The notes beneath the pieces are model-generated. The model saw nothing but the letters and a program-made list of their open reading frames with translations. It did not search any database and had not been told where the DNA came from. Shown here piece after piece: positions 24,739-34,301 of a stretch of 64,000 nucleotides of DNA. Made by a program: the position numbers and the translations under genes. Every line of letters begins with the position of its first letter. Position 1 is the first letter of the stretch. Origin of the DNA: Niveispirillum sp943370215 (GTDB taxonomy: Bacteria > Pseudomonadota > Alphaproteobacteria > Azospirillales > Azospirillaceae); the NCBI GenBank assembly GCA_943370215.1, contig CALRQC020000013.1, positions 71,759 to 135,758 of the forward strand. The letters are read 5' to 3'.

Positions 24739-26442
24739 TTACACCTCTTGCCCCTGGGGTGCTGCCGGGGCCAGGGCCCGGTGGCCTTTTCCCATACGCT
24801 TTGCCGCATACATGCCCTGATCACCACGATCAATCAAGGATTGCGCCGTCTCCGCCGACCCACCGCGATAGGGGGCAATCCCGATGGAGACGCCCAGCGT
24901 CTTGTCCGACGATGCCGAGAACGGACGCAGGAACTCCGCCGCTTCCCGCAGCAGCCGGTCGGCCACGGCCATGGCCTGGGCTTCATCCACCCGGTCGACC
25001 CACAGCACAAATTCATCCCCGCCCAGCCGGCCGGCCAGATCGGCGACGCGGGCCAGCCGGCGCAGCAGATCACCCACGGCGCGCAGCACATCATCGCCGG
25101 CCCCATGGCCCAGCTTGTCATTGACCGCCTTGAAATTATCCAGATCGAAATAGAGCAGGGCGGAACTGCCGCCCGTCTGCTTTTCCAACCGTTGTTCCAG
25201 CAATTCCATGAAGGTGCGGCGGTTATAAAGCCCCGTCAGCCCGTCGCGTTCCGACAGGGTTTTAAGCCGCTCCTGATAGCGGGCCTGGGCCACGGCGACG
25301 CCGACCTGATCGGCGATGGCCTGGACCATGGAGACATCCTCCTCGCTCCAGGGCCGGCCGTCGGCCTGCCAGACCATGACGGCGCCATTCACCTCGTGCC
25401 GGAACAGGGTGCGGCAGGCCAGCAGGCTGATCTGGTCATCGCCGCCAACCAGCGGCGTCGGCTGCAGGGCCGCCTGTTCCAGCAGGGCCGCCACCTGATC
25501 CTTCGCCGGCTCCACCAGGGTGGCGGGCGGCCCCGCCGCCGGCAGGAAGACATCACCGGTGCGGGCATATAGCCGGGCACCGGCGGCCCCGGTGGCGTTG
25601 GTGGCCACGCCGACGGCAATTTCCAGCGTCTTGCCGGGGTCCACATCGTCGCGGGTGGAGGAGACGATATAGCCCAGATATTTCTCACGCAGGCGCACCT
25701 GCGCCAGTTCCATGCCCTTGACGCGGGCCTCCGTAATGTCGCGGCAGGCGCCCCGGGCTCCGATCCAATACCCCTCCGCCCCGCGCAGGGGCACGGCAGA
25801 GGAGATCAGGCAGAAGGCGTCGCCCTCCCGCCCGCGCATCCACACTTCGGTGCGCTCGATTGGCACATCGGTTTCAAAGGGCAGCGGCTGGTCAGCAAAG
25901 TCCGACAGCACGAATTCCGACGGATGGCGGCCGATCAACTGTTCGGCACTATAGCCGATGGCGCCGGCGGCCGAGACGAAGACGAACCGCCCGTCCGGCC
26001 CCACCTCCCAGGCGAAATCCGAGGAGATATCGACCAGATCCTTATAGCGCTGGCGTGATTCCGTCAGCGCGTGGCGCAGCCGTCGTTCCAGCGTGGCATC
26101 ACGGCCCAGGCACAGCACCTTGCCGCCGGGCAGCAATGCTGCGGTGAATTCCACCACGCCCGGCCCGTGCCCGGTTTCCACCGGCACCGACCGCGTGGCC
26201 TCGGCGGCCGGGCCGCCGGTGCTGGCCCAGCGTGTCAGATCGGCCGACCAGCCATCATGACGCTGGGCCAGGATTTCCGCCGCCGCATTGGCCGCCAGGA
26301 TGCGCCCGTCCGGCCCCAGGCACAAGGCCGGGCCCGGCCAGCCATCCAGCACGGCCTGGACCGGCCCCACCGGGCTTTCACCAGTACCGGCGGCGGGGTC
26401 GTGCGGAGTGGCGGGAAGATCAGAACCGGGAAAGGACGTCAC
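24739..26442 (-). CDS. PAS-PAS-GAF-GGDEF diguanylate cyclase
   Basis: About 567 aa, soluble. Two PAS-like domains (PALCLGPDGRILAAN; then DFAWEVGPDGRFVFVS followed by a PAC-like GARGACRDITEA), a GAF domain near residues 260-400, and a C-terminal GGDEF domain with the intact site RLGGDEF and an RxxD inhibitory site (RVAD) five residues before. It should make cyclic di-GMP in response to a cytoplasmic signal. Possible starts are GTG at 26442 (GGTGGAG upstream) and GTG at 26511; the second would leave only 41 bp to the divergent HAD gene. Confidence 0.88.
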   Translation of the reverse strand: MTSFPGSDLPATPHDPAAGTGESPVGPVQAVLDGWPGPALCLGPDGRILAANAAAEILAQRHDGWSADLTRWASTGGPAAEATRSVPVETGHGPGVVEFTAALLPGGKVLCLGRDATLERRLRHALTESRQRYKDLVDISSDFAWEVGPDGRFVFVSAAGAIGYSAEQLIGRHPSEFVLSDFADQPLPFETDVPIERTEVWMRGREGDAFCLISSAVPLRGAEGYWIGARGACRDITEARVKGMELAQVRLREKYLGYIVSSTRDDVDPGKTLEIAVGVATNATGAAGARLYARTGDVFLPAAGPPATLVEPAKDQVAALLEQAALQPTPLVGGDDQISLLACRTLFRHEVNGAVMVWQADGRPWSEEDVSMVQAIADQVGVAVAQARYQERLKTLSERDGLTGLYNRRTFMELLEQRLEKQTGGSSALLYFDLDNFKAVNDKLGHGAGDDVLRAVGDLLRRLARVADLAGRLGGDEFVLWVDRVDEAQAMAVADRLLREAAEFLRPFSASSDKTLGVSIGIAPYRGGSAETAQSLIDRGDQGMYAAKRMGKGHRALAPAAPQGQEV

Positions 26443-26552
26443 AGCGGGCAAAACTCCACCGGCAATGATAATGGCTCCAAAGTGGTAACGCACTCCCGGC
26501 TTGCGGTCCACCGGGCTTGCGGATAGGGCGATGAAGTCGCATCTTCCCCGCC

Positions 26553-27299
26553 ATGATGAAAGATGACGCCATGACCGCCCCTGCCGCCGCCTTTGCGCAT
26601 GTCCAGGAATGGATCTTCGATCTGGACAATACGCTCTACCCTGCCGCCTGCAACCTGTTCGCCCAGGTTGATGTGCGCATCACCGATTTCATTGCCGGTG
26701 AACTGGGGGTGGATGCGGTGGCTGCCAAGCGGCTGCAGAAAGATTATTATCGCCGCTTCGGCACCTCGCTCCGCGGGATGATGCTGGACCATGGCACCGA
26801 TCCGCAGCGCTTCCTGCATTATGTGCATGATATCGACGTCACCGCCCTGGCGCCGTCGCCGGCGCTGGCCGATGCCATCGGTGCCCTGCCGGGGCGCAAG
26901 CTGATTTACACCAACGGCTCTGTCCGCCACGCGGAAAATGTCATGGAACGGCTGGGTGTCGCCCAGCATTTCACCGGCATTTTCGATATTGTCGCCGCCG
27001 ATTACCGGCCCAAGCCGGACCCGCACCCCTATGCGGAGATGGTGGCCCGGTTCGGCATCGATTCCCGCCGCGCCGCCTTTGTGGAAGATCTGCACCGCAA
27101 TCTGGTGCCGCCCGCCGCCATGGGCATGACCACGGTGTGGCTGCGCGCCGACAGCGCCTTCTCCCACCCGGAAAACAAGATCGGGGAGGTTGCCGCCCCG
27201 ACCGACCATCCGGGTGAGCATGTGCATCACATTATCGATGATCTGGAGACATGGCTGGTGGCGCTGGCCACGGCCCTGTCATCCGCGCCGGCGCGTTGA
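26553..27299 (+). CDS. HAD-family pyrimidine 5'-nucleotidase
   Basis: 248-aa haloacid dehalogenase-superfamily hydrolase of the pyrimidine 5'-nucleotidase (SDT1-like) type. Motif I FDLDNTLYP supplies the nucleophile Asp, motif II is YTNGS and motif IV FVEDLHRNL. It probably dephosphorylates UMP or CMP; the exact substrate is inferred from family. An ATG at 26571 is an alternative start. Two stacked hairpins separate it from dapD. Confidence 0.85.
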   Translation: MMKDDAMTAPAAAFAHVQEWIFDLDNTLYPAACNLFAQVDVRITDFIAGELGVDAVAAKRLQKDYYRRFGTSLRGMMLDHGTDPQRFLHYVHDIDVTALAPSPALADAIGALPGRKLIYTNGSVRHAENVMERLGVAQHFTGIFDIVAADYRPKPDPHPYAEMVARFGIDSRRAAFVEDLHRNLVPPAAMGMTTVWLRADSAFSHPENKIGEVAAPTDHPGEHVHHIIDDLETWLVALATALSSAPAR

Positions 27300-27301
27300 C
27301 A

Positions 27302-27347
27302 GGGCGGGGGCACCCGCCCATTGTCCCCGGCGATCCGGCGGACAATG
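27302..27347 (+). terminator. Double hairpin between the HAD gene and dapD
   Basis: GGGCGGG/CCCGCCC (27302-27319), then CATTGTCC/GGACAATG (27319-27347) enclosing CCGG-CGAT-CCGG. No T-tract, so it may act through structure or Rho. Confidence 0.5.
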
Positions 27348-27402
27348 TAATGAAGATGCGCGATCGACCGCCGGATACTAACAAACGGGACTTTGAGAGA
27401 AC

Positions 27403-28245
27403 ATGAGCCACGCTGATCTTTCCCGCACCATCGATGCCGCCTGGGACAACCGCGAGGGTCTGGGCTTTTCCACCCAGGGTGCCGTGCGCGACGCGGTGGA
27501 AACCGCCCTGTCCCTGCTGGACAAGGGCGAAGCCCGCGTGGCGGAAAAGATCGACGGCACCTGGGTGGTGAATCAGTGGCTGAAAAAGGCGGTGCTGCTC
27601 TCCTTCCGCCTGAATGACAACAGCGTCATCCAGGGCGGCCCCGGCGGGGCCACCTGGTGGGACAAGGTACCGTCCAAGTTTGTCGGCTGGGACGAGGCTG
27701 CGTGGCGTCAGGCTGGTTTTCGCGCCGTACCGGGCAGCGTGGTGCGCCGCAGCGCCTATGTGGCGCCGGGCGTGGTGCTGATGCCCAGCTTCGTCAATGT
27801 CGGTGCCTTTGTCGACAAGGGCACCATGGTGGATACCTGGGCCACCGTCGGTTCCTGCGCCCAGATCGGCCGGAATGTGCATCTGTCCGGTGGTGTGGGT
27901 ATCGGCGGCGTGCTGGAACCGCTGCAGGCCGGCCCGGTGATCATCGAGGATGATTGCTTCATCGGCGCGCGGTCGGAAGTGGTGGAAGGCGTGATCGTGG
28001 AACAGGGGGCTGTCCTGTCGATGGGCGTCTTCATCTCCGCCACCACCAAGATCATCGACCGCAGCACCGGTGAGGTGTTTGTCGGCCGGGTGCCGGCCTA
28101 TTCCGTGGTGGTGCCGGGCAGCCTGCCGGGCAAGCCGCTGCCGGACGGCACGCCGGGCCCCAGCCTGTCCTGTGCGGTGATCGTCAAGCGCGTGGACGCG
28201 CAGACCCGCTCCAAGACCAGCATCAACGATCTGCTGCGTGATTGA
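27403..28245 (+). CDS. dapD: Tetrahydrodipicolinate N-succinyltransferase
   Basis: Adds succinyl to tetrahydrodipicolinate in the succinylase branch of lysine and meso-diaminopimelate synthesis. 280 aa; left-handed beta-helix with hexapeptide repeats from about residue 105 (YVAPGVVLMPSFVNVGAFVD, GSCAQIGRNVHLSGGVGIGG), preceded by RLNDNSVIQGG. Shine-Dalgarno GAGAGAA before ATG. The next pathway gene, dapE, follows after a repeat-bearing gap; dapC/argD is not here. Confidence 0.97.
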   Translation: MSHADLSRTIDAAWDNREGLGFSTQGAVRDAVETALSLLDKGEARVAEKIDGTWVVNQWLKKAVLLSFRLNDNSVIQGGPGGATWWDKVPSKFVGWDEAAWRQAGFRAVPGSVVRRSAYVAPGVVLMPSFVNVGAFVDKGTMVDTWATVGSCAQIGRNVHLSGGVGIGGVLEPLQAGPVIIEDDCFIGARSEVVEGVIVEQGAVLSMGVFISATTKIIDRSTGEVFVGRVPAYSVVVPGSLPGKPLPDGTPGPSLSCAVIVKRVDAQTRSKTSINDLLRD

Positions 28246-28251
28246 TGGGTG

Positions 28252-28284
28252 TGACGGGCAGGGCGGATGATGCCCTGCCCGTCA
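28252..28284. terminator. Terminator after dapD
   Basis: Perfect 13-bp arms TGACGGGCAGGGC/GCCCTGCCCGTCA with a 7-nt loop, six bases past the stop. Confidence 0.7.
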
Positions 28285-28343
28285 TCACTTCTCTGGATTC
28301 TCACTGCCATCTGGTTTTGTCAGCGTCATTCCCGTCTCTCCAC

Positions 28344-28443
28344 CGTCATTCCCGCGAAGGCGGGAATCCAGCAAACGCTTCCTCATGGAACCGGTTGTCT
28401 TGCTGTCACCGTCGTTTGGATTCCCGCCTTCGCGGGAATGACG
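28344..28443. repeat. 100-bp REP-flanked inverted repeat element, copy 1
   Basis: Two palindromic 27-bp ends (CGTCATTCCCGCGAAGGCGG... at 28344-28370 and its inverse at 28417-28443) surround about 46 bp. The inner part is similar to that of the element at 33362-33460 (shared CAACG/CAAACG, CCTC..GG.ACC, TCT.G, GTCGT). A partial GTCATTCCCG word lies just before it. It sits between dapD and dapE. Confidence 0.8.
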
Positions 28444-28546
28444 GTAAGAAGAGTCGGGAGAAATGATGAAACCGGAATAATCGTTGCAGGGGGGCAAGTG
28501 CAATTGCTGCCCCACTCCCCCGCCCCCCAACCCCCAGGCTTCCCCC

Positions 28547-29701
28547 ATGTCCATCGATCCCGTCGCCCTGACCCAGGCCCTGATCCGTTGCCCCAGTGTC
28601 ACCCCCGCCGATGCCGGCGCGCTGGGCGTGCTGGAGGGGGTGTTGACCGACATGGGCTTCACCTGCACCCGCCTGCGGTTTGAGGAGCCGGGCACCGACC
28701 CGGTGGACAATCTCTATGCCCGCCTGGGCAGCGCCAGCCCCAATTTCTGCTTCGCCGGCCATACCGATGTGGTGCCCACCGGCGACCGCGCCGGCTGGAC
28801 CGTCGATCCGTTCGGGGCGAAGATCATTGACGGCAAGCTGTTCGGGCGCGGTACGTCCGACATGAAGGGCGCCATCGCCTGTTTCGTTGCCGCAACGAAA
28901 TCATTCCTGGATCGCAATGGAACGCCCAGCGGCTCCATCTCCCTGCTGATCACAGGGGATGAGGAAGGGCCGTCCATCAATGGCACGCGCAAGGTGCTGG
29001 ACTGGATGCACGAACAGGGAGAGGTGATCGACGCCTGTCTGGTGGGGGAACCCACCAACCCGAAGGCGCTGGGCGACATGATGAAGATCGGCCGGCGCGG
29101 CTCCGTCACCGCCACGCTGACGGCCTATGGCGCGCAGGGCCATGTCGCCTATCCGCATCTGGCGGACAACCCGCTGCCCCGCCTGACGGAGGCGCTGACC
29201 CTGCTGGCCGGCAGCCCGCTGGATGAGGGCACGGCCCATTTCCAGCCCAGCACCCTGGCGCTGACCACCATCGATGTCGGCAACCCGGCCAGCAATGTCA
29301 TCCCGGCCAAGGGCACGGCCAAGTTCAACATCCGTTTCAACGATCTGCACACGCCCGACAGCCTGGAAGCCCATATCCGCGATGTGCTGGAAGAGGTGGG
29401 TGGCGCCTGGGATCTGAAGATGCAGACCAGCGGTGTGGCCTTCCTGACCCCGCCCGGCCCCCTGGTGGCCACGGTGGCCGGGGCCGTGCGGGCGGTGACG
29501 GGCAAGGAGCCGGAACTGTCCACCAGCGGCGGCACGTCGGATGCCCGTTTCATCAAGGATCATTGCCCGGTGGTGGAATTCGGGCTGGTCGGCGCCACGA
29601 TGCATAAGGTGGATGAACATGTCGCCGTGGCCGACCTGATCCAACTGACCAGCATCTATGACCGGGTGCTGGTTGATTTCTTTGCCGGCAAGGCCGCCTG
29701 A
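28547..29701 (+). CDS. dapE: Succinyl-diaminopimelate desuccinylase
   Basis: Zinc peptidase-like hydrolase (M20 family) freeing L,L-diaminopimelate from its N-succinyl form. 384 aa; metal-ligand and catalytic motifs GHTDVVPTGD, GRGTSDMKG, TGDEEGPS and the dimer-domain TLTAYGAQGHVAYPHLADNP are all visible, with C-terminal STSGGTSDARFI and VGATMHKVDEH. No clear Shine-Dalgarno, but the ATG at 28547 matches the family start. The stop overlaps the next ATG as TGATG. Confidence 0.97.
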   Translation: MSIDPVALTQALIRCPSVTPADAGALGVLEGVLTDMGFTCTRLRFEEPGTDPVDNLYARLGSASPNFCFAGHTDVVPTGDRAGWTVDPFGAKIIDGKLFGRGTSDMKGAIACFVAATKSFLDRNGTPSGSISLLITGDEEGPSINGTRKVLDWMHEQGEVIDACLVGEPTNPKALGDMMKIGRRGSVTATLTAYGAQGHVAYPHLADNPLPRLTEALTLLAGSPLDEGTAHFQPSTLALTTIDVGNPASNVIPAKGTAKFNIRFNDLHTPDSLEAHIRDVLEEVGGAWDLKMQTSGVAFLTPPGPLVATVAGAVRAVTGKEPELSTSGGTSDARFIKDHCPVVEFGLVGATMHKVDEHVAVADLIQLTSIYDRVLVDFFAGKAA

Positions 29702-30276
29702 TGCTGTCGCCTGAAACCCGCCAGGGGTTGGCTGGCGCCCTGCGCCTGTTGCGGCTGGATCCCGGCGGCATGGCCTGTTTCAGCGACAATGATGCCGCCA
29801 TCGCCCAGAGTTTTCGGGTCTATCTGCTGGTCCTCCCGCTGTCCCTGCTGATTTCCATGGCCTCGGGTGACCCGATGCTGGGCACGTTGGGGCTGCCGCT
29901 TTATGTGGCGCTGGAAGCGGTGACGATGGCGGCCAATGTCACCGGCTTCCTGCTGCTGGCCTGCCATCTGGCCCAGGCCATGGGGCATGGTTCACGCATT
30001 GGCCTGATGGTGGTGGCCTATAACTGGTCGCAATTGGTGGCGGTGCTGATCTATGCCCTGTTCGTCACCCTCTCCCTGGGCCTGTCTGGTGGGGGAGAGG
30101 GGGCCGCGCGCGCCGTCAATGGCGCGCTGATTGTGCCCATGCTCTGGCTGCTGGTGTATGGCTGGTTCGTGCTGCGCCAGTCGTTGGGCTGCAACGGCCT
30201 GCTGGCCAGCGCCCTGTTGCTGGGCGATCTGACCATCAATCTGCTGATCTATTCTGCCACGCAGGCGATAGGGTAA
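29701..30276 (+). CDS. Multi-pass membrane protein of unknown function
   Basis: 191 aa with about five hydrophobic helices (VYLLVLPLSLLISMA, LPLYVALEAV, VTGFLLLACHL, LVAVLIYALFV, LIVPMLWLLVYGWFVL). Translationally coupled to dapE by the TGATG overlap. No recognised family; the link to lysine or cell-wall synthesis is only positional. It faces addB with 3 bp between. Confidence 0.75.
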   Translation: MLSPETRQGLAGALRLLRLDPGGMACFSDNDAAIAQSFRVYLLVLPLSLLISMASGDPMLGTLGLPLYVALEAVTMAANVTGFLLLACHLAQAMGHGSRIGLMVVAYNWSQLVAVLIYALFVTLSLGLSGGGEGAARAVNGALIVPMLWLLVYGWFVLRQSLGCNGLLASALLLGDLTINLLIYSATQAIG

Positions 30277-30279
30277 GGG

Positions 30280-33255
30280 TTACTCCGTCTCCCCACCCCC
30301 GGCGGACCATTCGGCGATGCGGGACAGGTGGGCGTAATCGGTGAAGCGCGGGGCCCAGCTTGGGCGGGGCTGGCTGCGATAGGGCATGGCGGGATCGTCG
30401 AATGCCTCAATCAGCGCCAACAGCCCATCGCGGGCCTCATCCGCCAGATCGTGGGATTCATCCTTCAGGGTCTGGATGATGCCGGCGGGGTCGCCGCCGG
30501 TCAGACGCCAGAATTCCAGCCCCTCCACCTGGGCCGCGCCGATCTCCGTAAAGCCGCCTTCCCGCGCGATCAGCGCTTCCAAGGGCAATTGCGGCGCCTT
30601 GCCCAGCCGCACCTCCTTGCCCGTTGGCGGCTGGCCGGTCTTGTAATCCAGCAGCACCACCCCGCCCGTGGGCGTGCGGTCGATACGGTCGGCCTTGGCG
30701 GTCAGGGTGAAATCCCCGCCCGGCGGGGTCAGGCGGATGCTGCCCGTCACCTCAATGGCCAGCGGGCGGATGGTTTTGCGGCGTTCCGCCTCCACACCCA
30801 GAAACCAGTCGGCCACCCGTTCAAAGCGCGGCCACCAGAAGGCCTGCACCCCCGGCTGGTCCAGCAGGTCGCCAAACGCCTCCCGCCCGCAGGCCAGCAG
30901 TTCCGACCTTGCATTGCCCGGCAGTTGTGCCGGATAGCGGCGGATGAAATTTTCCAGCGCCTTGTGCAGAATCTCACCGCGTTCCGCCGCACCGGGGTCG
31001 GCATCAATTGGTTCCAGCGCCTCCAGCTCCAGGATTTTCCGGGCATAGATGGCATAGGGGTCGCGCATCCAGGTTTCGATCTGGGTGACGGACAGTTTGC
31101 GCGGGCGGGCCGCCAGCGGCGGGCAGGGGGCCGGGGCCGGGCAGGGCTTCACCTGGGCGGGCCGGTCCAGGGCCTGATACAGGGCGCGGTAATGCTCCAC
31201 CGCATGGCCGATGGACCCGCGCAGCCCCGCCTTGCCCAGCACCGTATCCAGCCGCAACAGCCAGCGTGACGGCACGGTCGGCGTGCCGTCCACCCGTTCG
31301 GAACGGGAGAGATAAAGCGTGTGCGCCCCACAGGCATGGGCGAAATCATGCGCCGCCTGCCCTACCTGCCGTTCCGGCGACGGCAAGCCGAATCGGGTGC
31401 GCATGGGGCGCGACATCCAGGGGTCAGGCGTGGGGGCAGGGGGCCATGTCCCCTCATTCAAGCCGGCCAGGATCACCGTATCGAACTGTTGCAGGCGTGC
31501 TTCCATCAGGCCCAGGATATGCAGGCGCGGATGCAGACCGAAGGCGGGGCGCACGGGCCGCCCGGAAATCAGCACCTCCATCAAGCCGGCATAATCGCGC
31601 CCGCCCATGGTGGGATAGCCGGTGGCAGCATCGCGCAATTCGTCAATGAAGGATGCTGCCGCCTCCCCATCCTTGTCGCGCCACAGCCGCTCATTGCCAG
31701 GTTCGGCCTGCAAAGCCGCCATTGCCTCTGCTGCCCCCACATGCAGGTGCAGCCAGTCGGTCAGGGGGCGTTCCTCCCCATCGCGCACGGCATTGATGAA
31801 ATCCCCCATCCGTTCTTCCAGCCGGTCCACCAGGGTCAGCAGATCGGCCTTCAGCGCCGGGTTGCCCAGCCGGCGGCGGTCGGCCCCGTTCAGCGCCTGG
31901 CGTAGCCCGTCCAGCCCGCCCGGCGGGCGCGGGCCGCGCAGCACCGCCTTTTCCAACTGGCGGCCCAGCCGGCGCAGATCACCGGCTTCCATCCCGCCGC
32001 CAGCCAGCGGGTGTTTCAGCAGCGACAGCAGCGGGATGGGGGCACCCTGCACCGCCAGATCGGCAATGACGCGCAGGAAGCTGCCCACCGGCGTCTGCGC
32101 CAGCGGGCGGCCGGCGCTGTCATCCACCTTGATGCCCCAACGGGCCAGTTCGGTGGCGACCCGTCGGGCCAGATTGCGATCCGGCGTCACCAGGGCCGCC
32201 GTCTTTTCCGGCACTTCCAGCGCTTCCCGCAGGATCAGCGCGATGATGCCCGCCTCCTCCTGCGGGGTGGTGGCGTCGATTCGGTGCAGCCGTTCCAGGG
32301 CGCTGGGGTCGATATCGGGCAGGTCGCGCCAGGCCTCCGTCGTGCCGGCGGGGCGCATGGCCTCCGCGATCAGGCGGATACGGGCAGGATGGCAGGAAAG
32401 GCGAACGCTGGCCGGCACCGGCCAATCCTGCACCTCCTCCCGCGCCACACCCAGCCGGTTGATCAGGTGTTTCAGGGCAAATTGCGGGTGCGCCTCATCC
32501 AAGGCGGTCCAGGTCTCCGCGTCGATATCCTGGTCCAGACCGGGCAGCACCACCTCCCCTTGCGGCAGCCTTGCGATGGTGGCCAGCAGGTCGGCCGATG
32601 CCGGGATGGTGCCGGTGGAACCGGCGGCGATGATCGGATGGGGCGGCGGGTTCAGTTCCAGTGCGCGGGCAAAGGCGGCCAGCCGGTTATTGCGTTCCTG
32701 CGCGGGGTCCACCACGCCCAGATCGGCCAGGATTGCCGGCCATTGGTCGATGATGATGGACAGGAAGGACAGGGTGACCTGCCAATGTTCGGCATAATCA
32801 TCGGGCACCAGGGTGCTGAGCTGGTCAAAGCTCAATTGCTCCGTCTGCACCTGATCCAGCAGCTTGGCCAGCTCCCGCCCCAGCCTTGCTGCCTGCGCCT
32901 TGGTCTTGGCGAAACTGTCCCCGGCGGCTAGCACGGCGCGGGACAGCAGCAATTGCCGGCGCAGGGGGGCGATGGCGGGGGCCAGATCCAGCCCGCCGGC
33001 CTTCATCCCGTCCAGCATCAAGGTGATTTCGTCGCTATCCACATCGCCCAGCGGGGCCATGCGCGGCAGCAGAATCGGCCGCCCGCCCGACAGGCGCAAA
33101 AACGCCTCCCGCAGGGATCGCACGGCACGCGCGGTGGGCAACAGTACGGTGATCCGGCTCAACGCCAGCGCATCGCCATCCACCCGCGCCCACAGGCCGG
33201 CGGCCAGCGCGTCAACAAAGGGCAGGTTGGGGGCAAGGGTATAGACGTTGGGCAT
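30280..33255 (-). CDS. addB: Double-strand break repair protein AddB
   Basis: 991-aa AddB subunit of the AddAB helicase-nuclease that resects double-strand breaks for RecA recombination. The N-terminal half matches alphaproteobacterial AddB (ITVLLPTARAVRSLREAFL, PLLSLLKHPL, ILGLMEARLQQFDTVILAGLNEGTWPP). The C-terminal RecB-like nuclease motif is present (VLLDYKTGQPPTGKE, with the PD-(D/E)xK residues). addA normally follows addB directly; here the next gene is convergent and unrelated. Confidence 0.93.
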   Translation of the reverse strand: MPNVYTLAPNLPFVDALAAGLWARVDGDALALSRITVLLPTARAVRSLREAFLRLSGGRPILLPRMAPLGDVDSDEITLMLDGMKAGGLDLAPAIAPLRRQLLLSRAVLAAGDSFAKTKAQAARLGRELAKLLDQVQTEQLSFDQLSTLVPDDYAEHWQVTLSFLSIIIDQWPAILADLGVVDPAQERNNRLAAFARALELNPPPHPIIAAGSTGTIPASADLLATIARLPQGEVVLPGLDQDIDAETWTALDEAHPQFALKHLINRLGVAREEVQDWPVPASVRLSCHPARIRLIAEAMRPAGTTEAWRDLPDIDPSALERLHRIDATTPQEEAGIIALILREALEVPEKTAALVTPDRNLARRVATELARWGIKVDDSAGRPLAQTPVGSFLRVIADLAVQGAPIPLLSLLKHPLAGGGMEAGDLRRLGRQLEKAVLRGPRPPGGLDGLRQALNGADRRRLGNPALKADLLTLVDRLEERMGDFINAVRDGEERPLTDWLHLHVGAAEAMAALQAEPGNERLWRDKDGEAAASFIDELRDAATGYPTMGGRDYAGLMEVLISGRPVRPAFGLHPRLHILGLMEARLQQFDTVILAGLNEGTWPPAPTPDPWMSRPMRTRFGLPSPERQVGQAAHDFAHACGAHTLYLSRSERVDGTPTVPSRWLLRLDTVLGKAGLRGSIGHAVEHYRALYQALDRPAQVKPCPAPAPCPPLAARPRKLSVTQIETWMRDPYAIYARKILELEALEPIDADPGAAERGEILHKALENFIRRYPAQLPGNARSELLACGREAFGDLLDQPGVQAFWWPRFERVADWFLGVEAERRKTIRPLAIEVTGSIRLTPPGGDFTLTAKADRIDRTPTGGVVLLDYKTGQPPTGKEVRLGKAPQLPLEALIAREGGFTEIGAAQVEGLEFWRLTGGDPAGIIQTLKDESHDLADEARDGLLALIEAFDDPAMPYRSQPRPSWAPRFTDYAHLSRIAEWSAGGGETE

Positions 33256-33546
33256 GGGGACCGGGGGTGTGGGTGCTAAACGGGCGAAGGGGAAGGCTGG
33301 TTATTTCGGTCATTCAACGGCACTTCCCGCTTCAATAACCATCGTTATCGCCCTTCACCACCGTCATTCCCGCGAAGGCGGGAATCCAAGCAACGGTGCC
33401 TCCCGGCACCCGACTTCTGGTGGAAGCGTCGTATGGATTCCCGCCTTCGCGGGAATGACGGTTGAAAGGGCAGGAATAACGGTTGAAGCGAGAAGAATGA
33501 CGGAGCTGAAGCAGAAGCAACGTTTGAGATCGCGCAAAACAACCCC
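33256..33546. other. Gap between murU and addB
   Basis: 291 bp with no gene. It holds the second REP-flanked element at 33362-33460; nothing else of note. Confidence 0.5.
33362..33460. repeat. 99-bp REP-flanked inverted repeat element, copy 2
   Basis: Ends at 33362-33388 and 33434-33460 match those of the element at 28344-28443, and the inner ~45 bp are similar. It lies in the gap between addB and murU, whose genes share a strand, so it may affect their joint transcription. Confidence 0.8.
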
Positions 33547-34287
33547 TTACGGCACCACCTCCCGCCCTACCGGTTCGCGCAAATGCGCGTCCACCAGGGG
33601 AACGGCGTCGGGGGTGCCGACATGGTACCAGTTGCCATCATGGCGTACACCGTACAGGCGGCCCGCCGCTTCGGCCTCCCGCCAGATCAGGCTTTGGCTG
33701 AAGGCACCTGCCGGGCGGCCGGCAAACAGTTCCGGCTTCATGATGGCGATGCCGGCCATCACGAAGGGGCTGACCTCCCCCTCCACGCGCGATGTCAGCA
33801 CGCCATCCGGGTCCATGTGGAAATCGCCGCGCCCTTCATAGCCCACCGCCGTGGCCGTGGGCGTGACCAGTAACAGGCAATCCATCTTGTCGGCGTCCCA
33901 GGCATGGGCCAGCCGGCGCAGGGCCGGCACCGGCCCATCCAGCCAGACAATATCGGCATTGATGGTGAAAAACGGCTCATCCCCCAGCAGGGGCAGGGCA
34001 TGGCGCACGCCGCCGCCGGTTTCCAGCACCGCTTCTTCCCGCGACAGGGTGATGCGGGGGGCGGGCTGGCGGCGGGCAGCCAGATGGTCGGCGATCTTGT
34101 CGGCCAGCCAATGGGCATTCACCACCGCCTCTTCCACACCGGCATCGGCCAGCCGGTCCAGCGCATGGTCCAGCATCGGCTTGCCGCCGACCGCGACCAG
34201 CGGTTTCGGCGTGGTCAGGGTGATCGGCCGCATCCGCATTCCCAATCCGGCGGCCAGCACCATGGCCCGCTTCGGCATGAAACCCAT
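33547..34287 (-). CDS. murU: N-acetylmuramate-1-phosphate uridylyltransferase-like nucleotidyltransferase
   Basis: 246-aa sugar-1-phosphate nucleotidyltransferase with the signature AMVLAAGLGMRMRPIT and TTPKPLV, and NADIVW for metal binding. Next to AmgK this marks the MurU of the AmgK-MurU peptidoglycan-recycling route, known from Pseudomonas and Caulobacter, that makes UDP-MurNAc from recycled MurNAc. ATGs at 34287 and 34278 are possible; a GGGAG lies eight bases before the first. It follows amgK by 14 bp. Confidence 0.88.
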   Translation of the reverse strand: MGFMPKRAMVLAAGLGMRMRPITLTTPKPLVAVGGKPMLDHALDRLADAGVEEAVVNAHWLADKIADHLAARRQPAPRITLSREEAVLETGGGVRHALPLLGDEPFFTINADIVWLDGPVPALRRLAHAWDADKMDCLLLVTPTATAVGYEGRGDFHMDPDGVLTSRVEGEVSPFVMAGIAIMKPELFAGRPAGAFSQSLIWREAEAAGRLYGVRHDGNWYHVGTPDAVPLVDAHLREPVGREVVP

Positions 34288-34301
34288 GAAAGAAACTCCC
34301 T

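Noticed and set aside
28344..28443. CRISPR-like or integron-like array at the dapD-dapE repeats
   Set aside because: Only two inverted palindromes with one spacer-like interior; no regular repeat spacing and no cas or integrase gene.
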